A stretch of DNA of 64,000 bases from Morella rubra (GCA_003952965.2 CM025849.1:14037356-14101355), one strand, 5' to 3'; positions 1 to 11,577 are shown, numbered from the stretch's first letter. Notes: a model not told the origin generated them from the letters alone. Numbers and translations are program-made.

Positions 1-294
1 CTTTGAGACAGTATCATGAAGCAAAAAGTTCTTTGCATTCATATATGTTCGCCTAGTCTCCAAGTGAACTAAGGAAAATCCAAAACCCTCTCCCACTCAT
101 AAGCAAAGCAAATTGGAAGTACAAACAAGAATATGTTGGTCGACATGTAACTCATATAGAGAAAAGAATTAGGAAGTGCAAGAATAAATTTCAAGAACAC
201 AAAATATATTAGGTGACATTTATCTCACGCAGCATGAACAGATGATAATAGCTAGGCATAAGAAGGGGAAAATGATTCTAAACAAGAAAATTAC

Positions 295-3200
295 CAATGT
301 CTGAGCAACTGGACCATTGGTGCACCACATCTTGTTCCCGTTTATAACATAACTGCCGTCTACACGATCAGCCTTGCATTTCATACTAACAACGTCAGAT
401 CCAGCTGAAGACAACACAGTCGAATCAGCAAAACTAGATAAAGAAAGGTAGATAGTTCTCAACAACTCCATAAATATAAGACGAAGAAAAATGGTAGTGT
501 GCATAAGTTACCATTGGGTTCACTCATTGCAAGGGCACCTACATGCTCCCCACTGATAGCTTTACAAAAAGAGATTCACTTAATTAGCTGAAAAGAAGTC
601 TGTGAACATTGGAGAGAACTGATCCAGATAAAGGTATTTGAGGATATGAGGAGGGGAAGTGGAATCATGCATCAAAACAGCTAGGAAATTCAATTCAACT
701 TAACAGGAGGTTCTTCCTCTCTTTTTTTTTTTTTTTGGTATTTCTTCCAATTTAACTCACTCAGATTACCAAGAGTAGGCCTTATGGTTTTTTTTCTAGC
801 GCAGATCACACAAATATCGTTTAAAGCTTTTCACTTGAAACAGCTGCTGCTTTTGATAAACCAGTGGCAACCGATTTGCTTAGTTCATTGTTGTATTTGA
901 CAATCACTTCCACTGGACTCATCAAAAGCTTGTTCTTTGATAAGCCACTCTTCAGGAAGTGGTCTACCTTTTCTTCTCCAGCTATGATTTGTTGGGTTTC
1001 TAGTCTCTTCCTTGTACAATAAACTTCCTACAGCATGCAGCTACAGAATCCAGAAATTGCATCATGGCCTAGACCCACCCCCCCCCCCAACAAAAAAAAA
1101 GGAGAGGAAAAGTTATGATAAATGCATGAAACACACATAAGCAACGTCCCCATAATTCATGAAAAAAGACTGTTCTTTTCAGACATTGAATGATGTAAGA
1201 AGGTGCCAAATATTGCCCCTAGAGGAGTCTCAACCTAAAAACCATGCTTAAATATAACCTCATATAAGTCAGAGTCACTTGAAACAACAAAGGTTGATAT
1301 GTCTGGCATCCAATTGTAAACTGCTATATTGCCCATTCTTATGCTTTAATTGCTGAAGCAGTTGCATAAGAGCCATAAGAGTATGGTAATAACACAAGCA
1401 GAAAAGACTTCAGTTATGAAACAATTCCAGTTCGACTTGCAAGTTGTTCTATATTCGTATTCTTGTAGATCGTTGGTCTTTAACAAGAGCATAAGTGATC
1501 CACTAAGCAGCATGAGTAAAGCAAAATCTATTTGGGAAACCAGTATTCGCCATCTGAAACTTTTTTTTGATAAGCAGTATTTGTCATCTGAAACTAGCAC
1601 GGCCATAAGTGTTATAGTGGAAATACATAATATAGACATGGATATACATAGAACCTTCAGCAAGTATTTCTGTTTCTGAGCAGCAAATCCATTCCGCACC
1701 TAAAGATAGAGGAAACAACAAGGGTAAGGTGAACATCGGTTCTTTGATTACCAATTGATTAATACATAGGTTAGAATGGGCACCATAGGAGAGGCCAACA
1801 GACCCAGAAGCACGACTTATTTCTTCCATCGCTATACAATGATACAAGTAACCAAGACCAAGTCCACCATATTCCTCTAAAAACGAACAGAGTGTTAGGT
1901 ATAGAAAAGTCTGTTAGAACATGGTTGCAATTTATAACAATGTTTAAAGTCGGCTCTAATTTTGTCACAAATGCTGCATAGAGGACTAGACTCGAGAAAG
2001 CTTACAAATGATGGATTTAAAGCACTCAATTCAATTAACTTATTGATCATTCCCAGTGAATTATATTCCACAAATCCAAATCGAAATCTCATAAAAAGTT
2101 GTGACAAAAGTGAATGTAGAGATCAATATGTAGCATGCAGCACTAGTTGCAGCTCAAACAAGGATGTCAGGCACATCCTTTGATTCCGGCTTCCATAGTT
2201 TGGACAGCTGCTGACAAATGATCATTACCAAACTGAATTAATCCATCCCAAAAATCATGCCAAAATTAGCGACACATACATTGTACAATCCAGATCAAAT
2301 GGAGAACCAACATATATTTCTCGTTCTAGTGAATTAGAGAACATCAAAACAAAACTAAGAAAAATGGAAAACGCAAAGTATTTGAAGAAAATGATTGCAG
2401 ATGAATGAATATGGATCGAGATATTCTAAGAAGACAAACTGCTAACTACTACAACAGAAAGCGGTGAAAGCTCGAATAGAAGATGGAGCTTCAACTAGAA
2501 TCCCTCGAAATGATGAAAACTGTACCTGGTGCTGTGATTCCATGGAGATTGAACTCGCCCATAAGTTTCCACAAGTTAACCTCCTGAAAAAGGAAAGTCA
2601 TATATTCAGATTTCCTGTTCTTTGGTAAGTACATTCAGATTTCAAGTATACGAGAAATTATTGAAAAACCTAATTTAGACCCTACCTTCACCTAGAGGGG
2701 TGAATAGGTGAAATCTGTAAATTAACGAATTAATATCAATTTTAAAAAGTTCTAAAATTGATCAGTCTAGATATATCAATCAACCAACACAATCATCAAA
2801 ACAATAAATAAACTTGTAAAGAAATTAATCAAATGCATAAAGAGACAAGGATTTGATGACGAAGTGGAAAACCTTTGAAAAACCATTCAAAGGAAAAACC
2901 ACTCCGGGCTAGCAGCCACCTGAAATCCACTAAGAAGAAATCCTTACAAAGTGATTCAGACACGGGCAACCCCAGTTGCTTGACTCTGACAACCCTGATG
3001 TAATAATCCAAGCACCCCTGCTCAGATCTGCTCAAACAGCAATCACCTCAACCCTTGAGGTTCTTCTTAAGGATCTTCACGAACACCCTTGTTCTTCAAC
3101 TGGCCTTCAACACAATGAAGGGACAAAGTAGTATATAGGAAGAGTAGAGAGAAATTCAACATCATGAAGCACTAGTTTTCTAGAGTTTTTCTCTCAAGAA

Positions 3201-3797
3201 AAGGGGCAACAAAAAACACTTTAAGGATGCATATATATCACGTTCTAGTCGGCCTCTCACGAACCCTAGTAGGGTTTCAAAATTCATCCACAAGGAAATC
3301 CCAAAAATCTAGCAATTTTTGAAATTCGCCGGAAGTCGCTCGAGCGTAGGTCGAGCGCTCGTCGAACGTGATGTCTCTGTATGAATAATCCTTATGGACA
3401 CTCGAGCTCTTGTCGAGCGTTAGTCGAACGTGATGTCTCTGTATGAAATATTCTTAAGGACGTTCGAGTGTTAGTTGAGCGTTAGTCGAGCGTGATGTCT
3501 CTATATGAAACTATCAGGGACGCTCGAGCGTTTGTTGAACGCTGGTCGAACGCAAAGAAGAATTTCGACAGACCACAGACTCTAACTCTTGAACAAATGT
3601 GTATACCAAAAATACAACTCGATCAAGACATATTTTGACACGGAATGATGCAAAAACAACAAAAACCTGACAATTATAAACAAGACAAAAGTAACGGTTC
3701 TACAGACCTGTGGAAAAGAATTCTTTTGGTCTATACTTGAAGCATGCGGGGAAATCTTTTCTTGCGCAAATTGAGCAATACTTTCTTTGAACGACAT
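295..3797 (-). CDS. IVD: Isovaleryl-CoA dehydrogenase gene, 5' half only (3' half lies beyond the left edge)
   Basis: Six exons can be placed on the minus strand: 3707-3797, 2526-2583, 1752-1876, 1655-1699, 512-559 and 295-404. Each of the five introns has GT and AG ends and the phases agree. The peptide contains [49 protein letters not shown] and [12 protein letters not shown], diagnostic of the plant mitochondrial acyl-CoA dehydrogenase that oxidises isovaleryl-CoA in leucine breakdown. The SEPNAGSD stretch belongs to the FAD/substrate-binding core. The first visible exon can start at an ATG at 3797, but a stop codon sits directly upstream in frame, and no mitochondrial presequence or LLFDD-like segment can be read. 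The true start is therefore missing, mutated or in an unseen exon. The gene may be a pseudogene; the visible exons from 2583 downward have no lesion. The left edge cuts it inside an intron. Confidence 0.85.
2690..3660. repeat. Non-coding repeat element inside the first visible IVD intron
   Basis: The intron between the exons at 3707 and 2583 is over 1.1 kb and mostly filled by unrelated sequence. The left part starts near CACCTAGAGGGGTGAATAGG, a motif I have seen in many plant dispersed repeats, and the right part holds a short tandem array. No reverse transcriptase or other protein is readable, so it resembles a non-autonomous retroelement or an LTR-like fragment. I could not define terminal repeats or a target duplication. 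Classification is uncertain. Confidence 0.4.
3337..3555. repeat. Tandem array of about four 60-65 bp units rich in TCGAGCG
   Basis: Units begin near 3337, 3400, 3462 and 3521. Each has one or more copies of CTCGAGCG or GTCGAGCG. The first three are followed by GTGATGTCTCTGTATGAA (TATATGAA in the third), then GGACG or GGACA. The last unit is truncated. Divergence between units shows the array is old. It is CpG-rich inside otherwise AT-rich DNA. Confidence 0.8.
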
Positions 3798-4290
3798 TCA
3801 TTCCATAGAAAGATGTCAAATAAGGGTCCTTGACGAAGGATCTTCCAAAAATACTCCTTCAAAGATTCTCAAATTATCAAATATCCGCATATCACGTCCC
3901 CTCTTTTATTTGCATAGGTAGACATCAAATCAATCAAACCTGTTTTTAAATCTTTGTGTTAGTGAAAGCCGAAAGCCATTGCGGAAAAAAGAGAAAAAAA
4001 AAATACAAACAAAACAGAGATGCACTTTTATATCTCTCAATACTAAATGCATACAAGATTATGAATGATGGAACAAATATCTCAGGGGAAAAAAATAAAA
4101 CGAAATACAAACACCCAAAAGCATATCGAAAAATGAATGTGTCAGTAAAAGGCGAAGCAAGAATGGAAGTCTAAGGAGGGACTGGACTAGACTTGAGCAT
4201 CAGAGAAATAGAACCTTTGTCCACCGGGAATTACTAACCAGTCCAATAACTTTATGAGCTGGTCCTTAAATACATGTACATAATTGAGAG
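3798..4290. other. Intergenic DNA between the IVD fragment and the viral insertion
   Basis: AT-rich sequence with A-rich runs near 3985-4000 and 4088-4110. Six-frame reading gives only short open frames without recognisable motifs. It ends in a (GA)n run at 4285-4300 that abuts the viral reverse transcriptase. Confidence 0.6.
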
Positions 4291-4295
4291 AGAGA

Positions 4296-4830
4296 GAGAA
4301 AGTATAAGGAGTAAATATATCATCCATGATATTTTGAAATTAGAAGGGGCATTTTTTAAACCAAAAGGCATAACATTCCACTCAAAATGACTAAAAGGAA
4401 CAGTAAAAACAGTTTTATATCTATCTTGTTCAGCAACTTGTATTTGATAATATCCTGATTTCATGTCAAATTTAGAAAAGATACAAGCATCATGCAATCT
4501 ATTAAGTAAATCTTTTTTATTAGGAAGAGGGTAGCGTATCCAACGTAAAGCCTGATTTAAAGGTTTATAATTAATAACAAGCCGAGGAATACCTCGTCCT
4601 TTTTCAGCATTACTCATAACATAAAAGGCTGCCCATGACTAGGGGGATTTGGAGGGTCGGATTAAATTCTTTTCTAACAAGGATTGAATTTCTTTTTTGC
4701 ATATTTCTAAATATTCTTGATTCATTTGGATAGGACAAGCTTTCGTAGAGATATTCTTTTCAGAGAAATTAGGTTCATAAGGAAGAGTAATAATATGCTG
4801 TTTTCTAATGATTTTCAGGTAAGGAATACG
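4296..4830 (-). pseudogene. Viral reverse transcriptase, N-terminal half (ends just before the catalytic YxDD)
   Basis: The stretch 4617-4300 reads MSNAEKGRGIPRLVINYKPL, then IFSKFDMKSGYYQIQ and WNVMPFGLKNAPS, the fingers and palm motifs of a caulimovirid reverse transcriptase. The upstream part to about 4820 continues the domain in other frames, with small indels near 4620. After NAPS a frameshift near 4345 follows, then a few more viral codons. The viral sequence stops at a (GA)n run at about 4296, immediately before the position where the YxDD motif should be. That motif is found instead at 11231. Confidence 0.9.
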
Positions 4831-5161
4831 TATGATTATGAGGAGTTGTTGTGGGTATAGATGTATCTAAGTCACGCAATTTTAAAAGATAAGTTTGCTA
4901 TAAACTGGGATCAAGTATTTTATAAATAATTTATAACATCAATTGATCAGTGGTAGATAAAACGGCTATTTGTTTTGTGCAGGTGCAATTTTCTTCTAGG
5001 CAATTACAAAGTTGTATTTGATCAGTTTCTGAAGAAAGAGAATGTTCATCATCCATAGTTGAAGAAGAAGAAGTATGAGTAGCTATAGAATCTGGATCGT
5101 TATTTAAAAAGAGTTTATATAATTGTGTTTTTATGTCGGAAGAAACATCTAATTCTTTTAT

Positions 5162-6866
5162 TTATTTTTTAACGTAACATTTGTTAGCAAAATGACCTGT
5201 TTTTCCACATTTCCAACAAGTTATATCTTTTTTCTTTGATCTATGTTTAGTAGAAGAAAAAGGTTTGGATTTAGATTTAGAAAATCGTTTGGATTTATTA
5301 TAGGATTTATATTTATGATAAGGTTTTGAAGAGTAATGTTGAGGATATTTTTTATGTTTTGAAGGCAGTACAGGTATAGAATAACTACATTGTTCACAGA
5401 AAAATCCAAGTTCTTTTCTAGTTTGTTTTTTCTCTATTTTTAAAGAATTATTTAATTTCATGTCAATACAGATTAATAAACCAGTACAATTGATAATATT
5501 TATCATTTCACCATAAGTATAGTTATCATACAAAATAACGCCATTTTCATCAGCTAAATTAATACGTACTTTTTGAGCAAAATAATAAGGTAAACCGGCT
5601 ATTAATTTTTCTTTCCAATAAGCTTGTTTACAATCATCACGTAATAAAACTTTAGAAAAAAATACATCTTTATACCAACGAAAATCAGCCATAGTAGGAC
5701 ATTTAAGATTAAGTAAGAAATCAGAAGATCTTTCTCGATATATACCGGGATCACCAATAAAGTTTTTAGTAATCGTATATAATAAAGTATTAACAGAATC
5801 AGGGATTTGTTGACCATTACTTAAAATAGGATTATTATCAGCGTCTTGTTTTATGGAATTTTGAACAAGATTTCTTTTAGCTTCAATTAAATATCTATCC
5901 CACCAATGTTTAAGTTGACTAGTAAAACCAGAAAGAATACAATTATAAGCTTGTCGATCAGTACGATTATTATTATGCAAAATATTGGCATACATAGACA
6001 TTTCATTTAAAATATTTAAAATTTCATATTCGAAGATACCATCAATATTCCATTCATATATTTCATTGGCAGAAAAAGCAGCAGAGGTTTGTAAATGATG
6101 TTCTTCATATTGTAAATCGAGAGGAGTAGGACGAGGGTAATAATTTCGGCTGATATTACGATAATATTTAGCTTCATATTTTTTCTTTGAATTCTTTGAA
6201 GTACGCATTTTATTAATATTTAAATCTTCTTGAAATTGTGATTCTAATGTTTGTAGAAGTAGAATCAGAAATATTATCAGAATCAGAAGAATGAGAAGAT
6301 GTAGAGGGTTGATTTAAAACATGTAGAGATGAAGAAGACGTAGCTTTACTCTTTTCATTAATGGATAATTTTGCAAGCATTTCATTGATTTTATCTAATT
6401 TTTCTGTTGTAGAGTCCGTTAAAGGAGGCATAGAAGGTAATTCATGAGGAATAAACATAGGTTGAGGTTTAGAAGTTTTTATTGGGGCAGATGGTTTTAT
6501 TAAAGCTTCAAGTTTAGTCATATGTGTTCCGAGTTGGTGTAAATAAACATTTGTATAATTATTTTGTTGAATAATATTATCAAAATTTTTATCATTATTA
6601 TTAAGAGCATTTGTTTTATAAGGAGTGGCAAAATATTGTTTCGATTGACTGTCTATACTTATTGTAGTGGGTGGAGGATAGAATTCATAAACATGTTGAC
6701 TGTTTGTAGTAAGCCATAGTATTTCTTTAGTAAAAACATTTAAAGTAGGTATAGTTTTTTCAAACCATGAAAAGAAAGGTATATATTGTTGAACATCATT
6801 CAAATGGTAATACATATTTCGTAGAAAGGTTTTTTCGATTTCATCATATGAATTTAGAAACCACAA
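5162..6866 (-). pseudogene. Viral coat protein region with C-terminal zinc knuckle
   Basis: Two open stretches, 6866-6213 and 6208-5162, lie in different frames and nearly abut, so one indel near 6210 separates them. The first carries a Ser/Thr/Asn-rich acidic linker. The second, 348 residues, has a capsid-like core with LKHWWDRYL and ends in a Lys/Ser-rich basic tail followed by CWKCGKTGHFANKC, a CX2CX4HX4C zinc knuckle typical of caulimovirid and retroelement capsid proteins that bind nucleic acid. The frame stops at 5162. Beyond it, reading to about 5040 gives an acidic Ser/Asp-rich segment consistent with a continuing coat C-terminus. Confidence 0.85.
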
Positions 6867-7019
6867 TTTTTTATTTATATTTTCTAAGGAATTAAAATCT
6901 TTTCTTAAAATATCTTTATTAAGAACAAAAGTATTTTGTAAGACATGAATAGAATTAGATCATTGAAAGGAGATAATTTTAGATTGAGTAGGAGAAGTTT
7001 TATCAGGCGGTTTTGTTTG

Positions 7020-8102
7020 TTATATTGTATTATCATAAATAGGTATTTGTATAGAATTATCAGATTTAATACTAGAGGGTGTATGATGATGTGAAAAAAG
7101 GGGTAGATAAGGAGGTATAGAAGAAGTACTGACACAAAAAGAATTAAAAGCAGATTTAAAATTTCGTGAACTTGTAGAAGGTAGAGTTGAAGATAGAGAA
7201 GAAAATCTATTTGCAACAAGATTGTCTTTGTTAAAAGATAAAGTAACTGAACCATCGGTATGTTGAGTGAAATATTCTATTTGTTTATTTTCTTTTTTAG
7301 GAGGAGGTACGACTAATGGTAATTTCCAATCATCAGGTAAAATAACATCATCCCATTTTATCATCCGAGGTATTGTAATATTTGAAAATTCATTGCTAGT
7401 AGTTAAAAGTAAAGTTTCACCCGAATGAGGACGAACTTTTGATCTAGGATCAAGGGTTGTCTTCATTAATTTATAATGGAGTCGGTATATGACAGCAAGA
7501 TATTGAGCACCTTCCATCATATCATGACCAATGGATTTGATATTTAATATTAAAGAATGTAAAATAGTAGGATCTGATAAGAAAGAGGAAAACAAGGATA
7601 ACAATTAAAATAATAGGACCTTGATGTAAGGAAGACTCTACTATTCCGAGCAAAGAATTTGAAAATTGATTATGCCGTCCATCACGTAAACATAAAAGAA
7701 CAGAAGCATTAATACCTTGACGTGTTAAAGGAGTAATGGCTATTTGTACTAAACCCATATGCATATATTTAAAACCTTGATTTTTATGATTTTGAATCAT
7801 ATTAGATTTAATTAAATGAATAGTTTCATATTCTTTACCAATAGGTATTAATGTTCAATGGTTTTTATAGCATAATCAGTATTGAAAGCAAAGGTAGATT
7901 GTTTATACAAATGTAAATCTTTTACTTTAGGTATAACTCAATTATTTAAAGGTTTATTAAGGCCTAATGAAATATGATATTCATCCGAATTAAGATGAGA
8001 TGCAAATGATGATGTATTATCAATGCAATTGCTATTATCCATATTATTACTATTAGAACTTCCAGAGGTAAAACTACGTCGACTATTTGTTCGTCTAAAC
8101 AT
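7020..8102 (-). pseudogene. Viral movement protein region (30K-type), frameshifted
   Basis: Two overlapping open stretches, 7800-7522 and 7604-7020, are joined by a frameshift near 7600. An upstream piece from the ATG at 8102 has an in-frame stop near 7938. The middle contains GRHNQFSNSLLGIVESSLHQ, which has the look of a plant-virus 30K movement domain, a protein that enlarges plasmodesmata. Position at the polyprotein N-terminus, just after the primer-binding leader, supports the assignment. No catalytic motif exists for this family, so the call rests on context and general similarity. Confidence 0.6.
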
Positions 8103-8344
8103 CCTATTCAAATTATAGTATGCTTTTGAAATTAACTATTCAAACGGGTCGCACCAACCGGGTCCGGCCTTTCTCGGCTAATCCAACGGTATACAGGTGA
8201 AGTCCAACGTTTGAAATAGGCAATAGCAAAAGACAATAACTATAATGTAAACCGAACACTTAGAGGAGCAAAAGTTTGGTAGAATTAACAAGGGAGTTGG
8301 AATAGTAAAAAGTATGGATATATTGTGCAAGTGAATGAGAAGTA

Positions 8345-8357
8345 GGCTCTGATACCA
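8345..8357 (-). promoter_or_regulatory. Primer-binding site for initiator tRNA-Met (viral minus-strand priming)
   Basis: The minus strand reads TGGTATCAGAGCC, complementary to the 3' end of plant initiator tRNA-Met. Caulimovirids use it to prime reverse transcription and it marks the conventional zero of the circular map. It lies about 255 bp upstream of the ORF1 ATG and about 510 bp downstream of the TATA box, as expected for a long viral leader. Confidence 0.9.
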
Positions 8358-8868
8358 TGAACTACGCCCAGATGCTATTATCATCATCAGAATGCACTGA
8401 TATATCATAATCATATTCTTCAAACAATGTTTCATCAATGATATTATCAACAGTATAAGTAATTGCAAGGTATGAATCGTAAATGATATTCAGGAATAAA
8501 AATGCAAGTAAAGTATTCCAAGTTCTGTTAAGCAATATAGTAATAGAAATTCAAACAGAACTATCTTGACTCATATTGAAAGCTTGAAAGTTACAATGGA
8601 GATAAAGAAAATTACACTTACAAACGGAAACCTTGATATTGAAAGGACTAATACAGACGCAGAGAAGGAAAGATTGATTTGCTGGAAAGGTAAAGAGAAT
8701 AAGGATGCAAGTAGTGTAGAGAGGTTTTGATTCGAGAGTAGATGGAAAAGGGAGGAAGATGAGAGAGTTGGGATGTAGAGAAGGGTGTTGTGAGAAAGTT
8801 GCGAGGTATTTTGAGAGAAGAGAAGGCTTCGGGTTTTTCACTCTGATTGAAATGAGAGAGGAAGTCAG

Positions 8869-8877
8869 CTTATATAG
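8869..8877 (-). promoter_or_regulatory. Probable viral pregenomic promoter TATA box
   Basis: On the minus strand TTCTATATAAGC is followed by a pyrimidine-rich start region. The position, between ORF2 and the primer-binding site in the only sizeable non-coding part of the viral genome, matches the pregenomic RNA promoter of this family. Upstream sequence to about 9100 may hold enhancer elements, but none is clear by eye. Confidence 0.6.
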
Positions 8878-9104
8878 AAAAAGAAGCAGGACAAATGTCC
8901 TGAGAAGTCCTCGGATATTTCGGAATAGTAAGGGTATTCTTGAAAAAGTACACAGTAACGAAACAGTACCAAGGGTATTTTTGGAAAGAGATAATATCTT
9001 GAACAGTAGTAGTTGTCAGCTGTAACAATAATTTCTATCTTGAGATGTAGCGGTTGTCGAAAGCAACAGTGACTTCTATCGGCGATTAATCTTAAATCTT
9101 ATCA

Positions 9105-10407
9105 TCATTTCATCAGCACTTCTATTTCTTCAATTGAAAGATCCATGTCATAGCCAGCATAAGGGTCTTGAGCATTATCATCAAATTGAGAATGGATATC
9201 TTGAAATGAATTAGCAGTATCTTCAACAGTATCTTCTTCAGATAATTGAGATAATACATCCAGTTCTTTTCGGTAGTCATTTAGCCTCACTTTTTTGATA
9301 AAGAAATTGGGGATGCTTTTAGCTGTATTTGACTTTTTTGATAAAGAAATTGGGGATGCTTTGCTATTTGGAGTTTGGCTTGAGCAATGGAATTGATGAT
9401 ATTGTCACATGTAAAAACGGTCCACCATTTGACAAAGAATTTTTTGGAAAGAATTTTGGCATTATGTTCATGGGTAAAAATAAATTTCTAACATAAGATC
9501 TAGGGAGCAAGATTGAACTGTATGAAAAACGGGAGTAATATTGGGAGATTGGTACAACGGAGATTTTTCATAGCTGGATATTTTTCTAAGCTAGGGGTAT
9601 CATGAGGATCAAGAACCCATTTATCATAGGCAGATTTTAATCCTGGAGGTAACAGTTTCTCATCAGCACCGAAACGATCCCACCACTAGAGAAACCAATG
9701 GGACATTGGTTCAGAGCATAAAAAGCCTTTAAATCTTATGAACCATGTGTGACGATGGGTTTTATTTTCAAAAAATAAAGAAAATGTCCAAGCATCAACA
9801 TAGTCATAATATGTGATATTTTTCAAATTGTGAAATGGTTCAGTCAGGGCTCGAAGAGTCCAGGGCTGACCCCATTCCTTTGGAGTAATAATCCTTCTAA
9901 TAGTAAATTTTGAAAAACCAATATTTGAAGGATCATATTTGCAAGGAGTTTTTCAAATTCAACCGATTTTGTATCGTGCAAAATGTGTTGATAAAATTCT
10001 TGAGTAAACATTGGATTTTTTGGAACATAGTTCCAACCCGAGGGTAATATTTGAGAAGCAACTTGGTAGGGATCTAATATTGTCTGATATGGTTCCTCCA
10101 TATAACACTCATGCTTGATATATGCTTTAGGTAGTAATTGAGTATTTGGTAAAGGAGGAGTGGATGACGATGGAGAAGATTGCAGCTTTTGACTGAAAGT
10201 AGAAGTCATTGGTGAAAGAGGAGAAGGGACACGTGGTCCTGATATTGAAGGTATTTGACTTAAAACAGTAAATTGATTATTAATAGGAATTGATCCTGGC
10301 CGGGGTCTAGGAGCTGCACCACGAAAAGGAACAGGAGGAAGAAATGGAGGAAAACTGTTTTCAGAAAAAGTGTTATTTTTATTTGTATTTGAAGAAGACG
10401 AACTCAT
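9105..10407 (-). pseudogene. Viral ORF2 (unknown function), frameshifted
   Basis: An ATG at 10407 begins a Ser/Asn/Pro-rich protein (MSSSSSNTNKNN, then PPFLPPVPFRGAAPRPRP) that stays open to 9844. Other frames continue it to a final acidic piece at 9290-9105 that ends at a stop. The ATG overlaps the stop of the RNase H frame as ATGA, which suggests coupled termination-reinitiation in the original virus. A second ORF after the polyprotein is a feature of the florendovirus group; its role is not known to me. A 43 bp tandem duplication at 9290-9363 and at least one frameshift near 9950 disrupt it. Confidence 0.65.
9290..9363. repeat. 43 bp direct tandem duplication in viral ORF2
   Basis: The segment starting CTTTTTTGATAAAGAAATTG at 9290 recurs at 9333 with near identity over 30 bp, and then the second copy ends. 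It is absent from neighbouring sequence and probably arose after integration. Confidence 0.8.
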
Positions 10408-11231
10408 TTTCCTTGTAGAGATTCGCGAGTTAAAAAATCAGGAATAGAATTGTGAGAACCATTAATATATTCAATATCGAAATCAAAAACAGAAAGAATT
10501 GCTTGCCACCTGGCAAACAAATGTTTAGAAGCAAGGTTTTTGACGTCTTTTAAAACAATGTCTTTAGCTGATTGACAATCGACTCGAATTAAAATTTTTT
10601 GATTAAGTAAGTCATCTTGAAATTTAGAGATACAAAGAACAATTGCTAATACTTTTTGCTTAACAGTACTATATTTTTGTTGAGTAGTATTCCATGCATG
10701 AGAATGATATTTTACTATTTGCTCTTTGGAAGATTCATGCATGCGTTGTTTTAATATGCCACCATATCCAAGATTAGATGCATCAGTTTCTACTATTTTA
10801 AATGCATGGGGTGATGCAATGCCTAAACATGGTAAATGTTTAACATGCTTTTTTATTTGTTGAATAATAGCAGTATGTTGATCAATCCAAGGTGAAGGAT
10901 TTTTCTTTAAGCGATTAAATAAAGGTTGACATAATTGTCTTAAATCTTTATAGAATTCTCCTATGTAATTTAAACTACCAAGGAAACGCTGTAGTTGTTG
11001 TTTATCAAGTATTTTGTCAGGAAATTTATCAGCAAATCAATAGCACGTGATATTGGAGTAATAGTTCCTTTAGTAATAGTATGACCTAAAAATCGTATTT
11101 GTGTTTGAAATAATTTTATTTTAGGAGCAGAAACAACAAGACCATTTTGTTCAATAATTTTGCGAAATTTATTTAAATGATACCAATGCTGTTTTAAAGA
11201 TTTAGAAAAAATAAGAACATCATCGTAGCTC
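10404..11231 (-). pseudogene. Viral reverse transcriptase C-terminal half and RNase H
   Basis: At 11231 the minus strand enters viral coding sequence directly at the RT catalytic motif, reading YDDVLIFSKSLKQHWYHL. It runs through the RT thumb region, with a frameshift near 11035, into the RNase H domain. The open stretch 10742-10404 includes STVKQKVLAIVLCISKFQDD, VDCQSAKDIV and DFDIEYINGSHNSIPDFLTR, the RNase H core and its terminal conserved block. The stop overlaps the ORF2 start. Together with the N-terminal half at 4.3-4.8 kb it accounts for almost all of one RT. Confidence 0.88.
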
Positions 11232-11577
11232 GATTTTCTTCATCAACAAATATTAAAACACCCACTACACAAGATTTATATAAAGAAATACAAATTCTTA
11301 AACAAGAAATAAAACAGTTACAAAATACACAAGTTAAATTTACAAATATTACAGATCATTTACTTACTGAATTATGTTTACTTAAAGCACATCATGATCA
11401 ATCCCCATCTTCTTTACAAATATCTGATTTACCCTCTACTTCTGAACCACCTCCAAATATTTCATCAGAATTATTTTTAAATATTATTGATAAAATAGTT
11501 TTTCAAAAATGATATTCTAAAATCACTATTAAAATAAAAGATTTCTCTTTTACTACTATTGCTTTGATAGATTCTGG
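11232..11577 (+). pseudogene. Viral coat-protease linker and start of the aspartic protease, inverted
   Basis: Directly after the minus-strand block, the plus strand reads a coiled-coil-like segment (EIQILKQEIKQLQ, with LCLLKAHHDQ after it) and then DFSFTTIALIDSG, ending at the protease active-site DSG. There is one in-frame stop near 11512. The reading frame is broken at 11578 by the hAT element and resumes at 13206 with ADLNCIQEG. So these two pieces were contiguous before the transposon arrived. Confidence 0.85.

Larger units (their letters stand above)
4296..8102 (-). pseudogene. Endogenous caulimovirid ORF1 polyprotein, 5' part (movement protein, coat protein, start of RT), disrupted
   Basis: The frame opens with an ATG at 8102 and continues toward lower coordinates with several stops and frameshifts. 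In order it shows a movement-protein region (about 8102-7020), an acidic/coiled region, a coat protein ending in a zinc knuckle (to 5162) and the N-terminal part of a reverse transcriptase (about 4820-4296). The order movement protein, coat, RT in one polyprotein fits petuvirus/florendovirus-type Caulimoviridae. The aspartic protease expected between coat and RT is absent here and lies inverted at 11232-13690. The copy is defective; no intact polyprotein can be read. Confidence 0.85.

Noticed and set aside
8345-8357. Copia LTR retrotransposon primer site
   Set aside because: The same tRNA-Met site is used by Copia elements, but here no LTR is present, and caulimovirid movement, coat and RT regions follow in the right order.
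8759-9025. Plus-strand frame over the viral promoter region
   Set aside because: It is opposite to the viral genes, has no known motif and covers the TATA region and leader.
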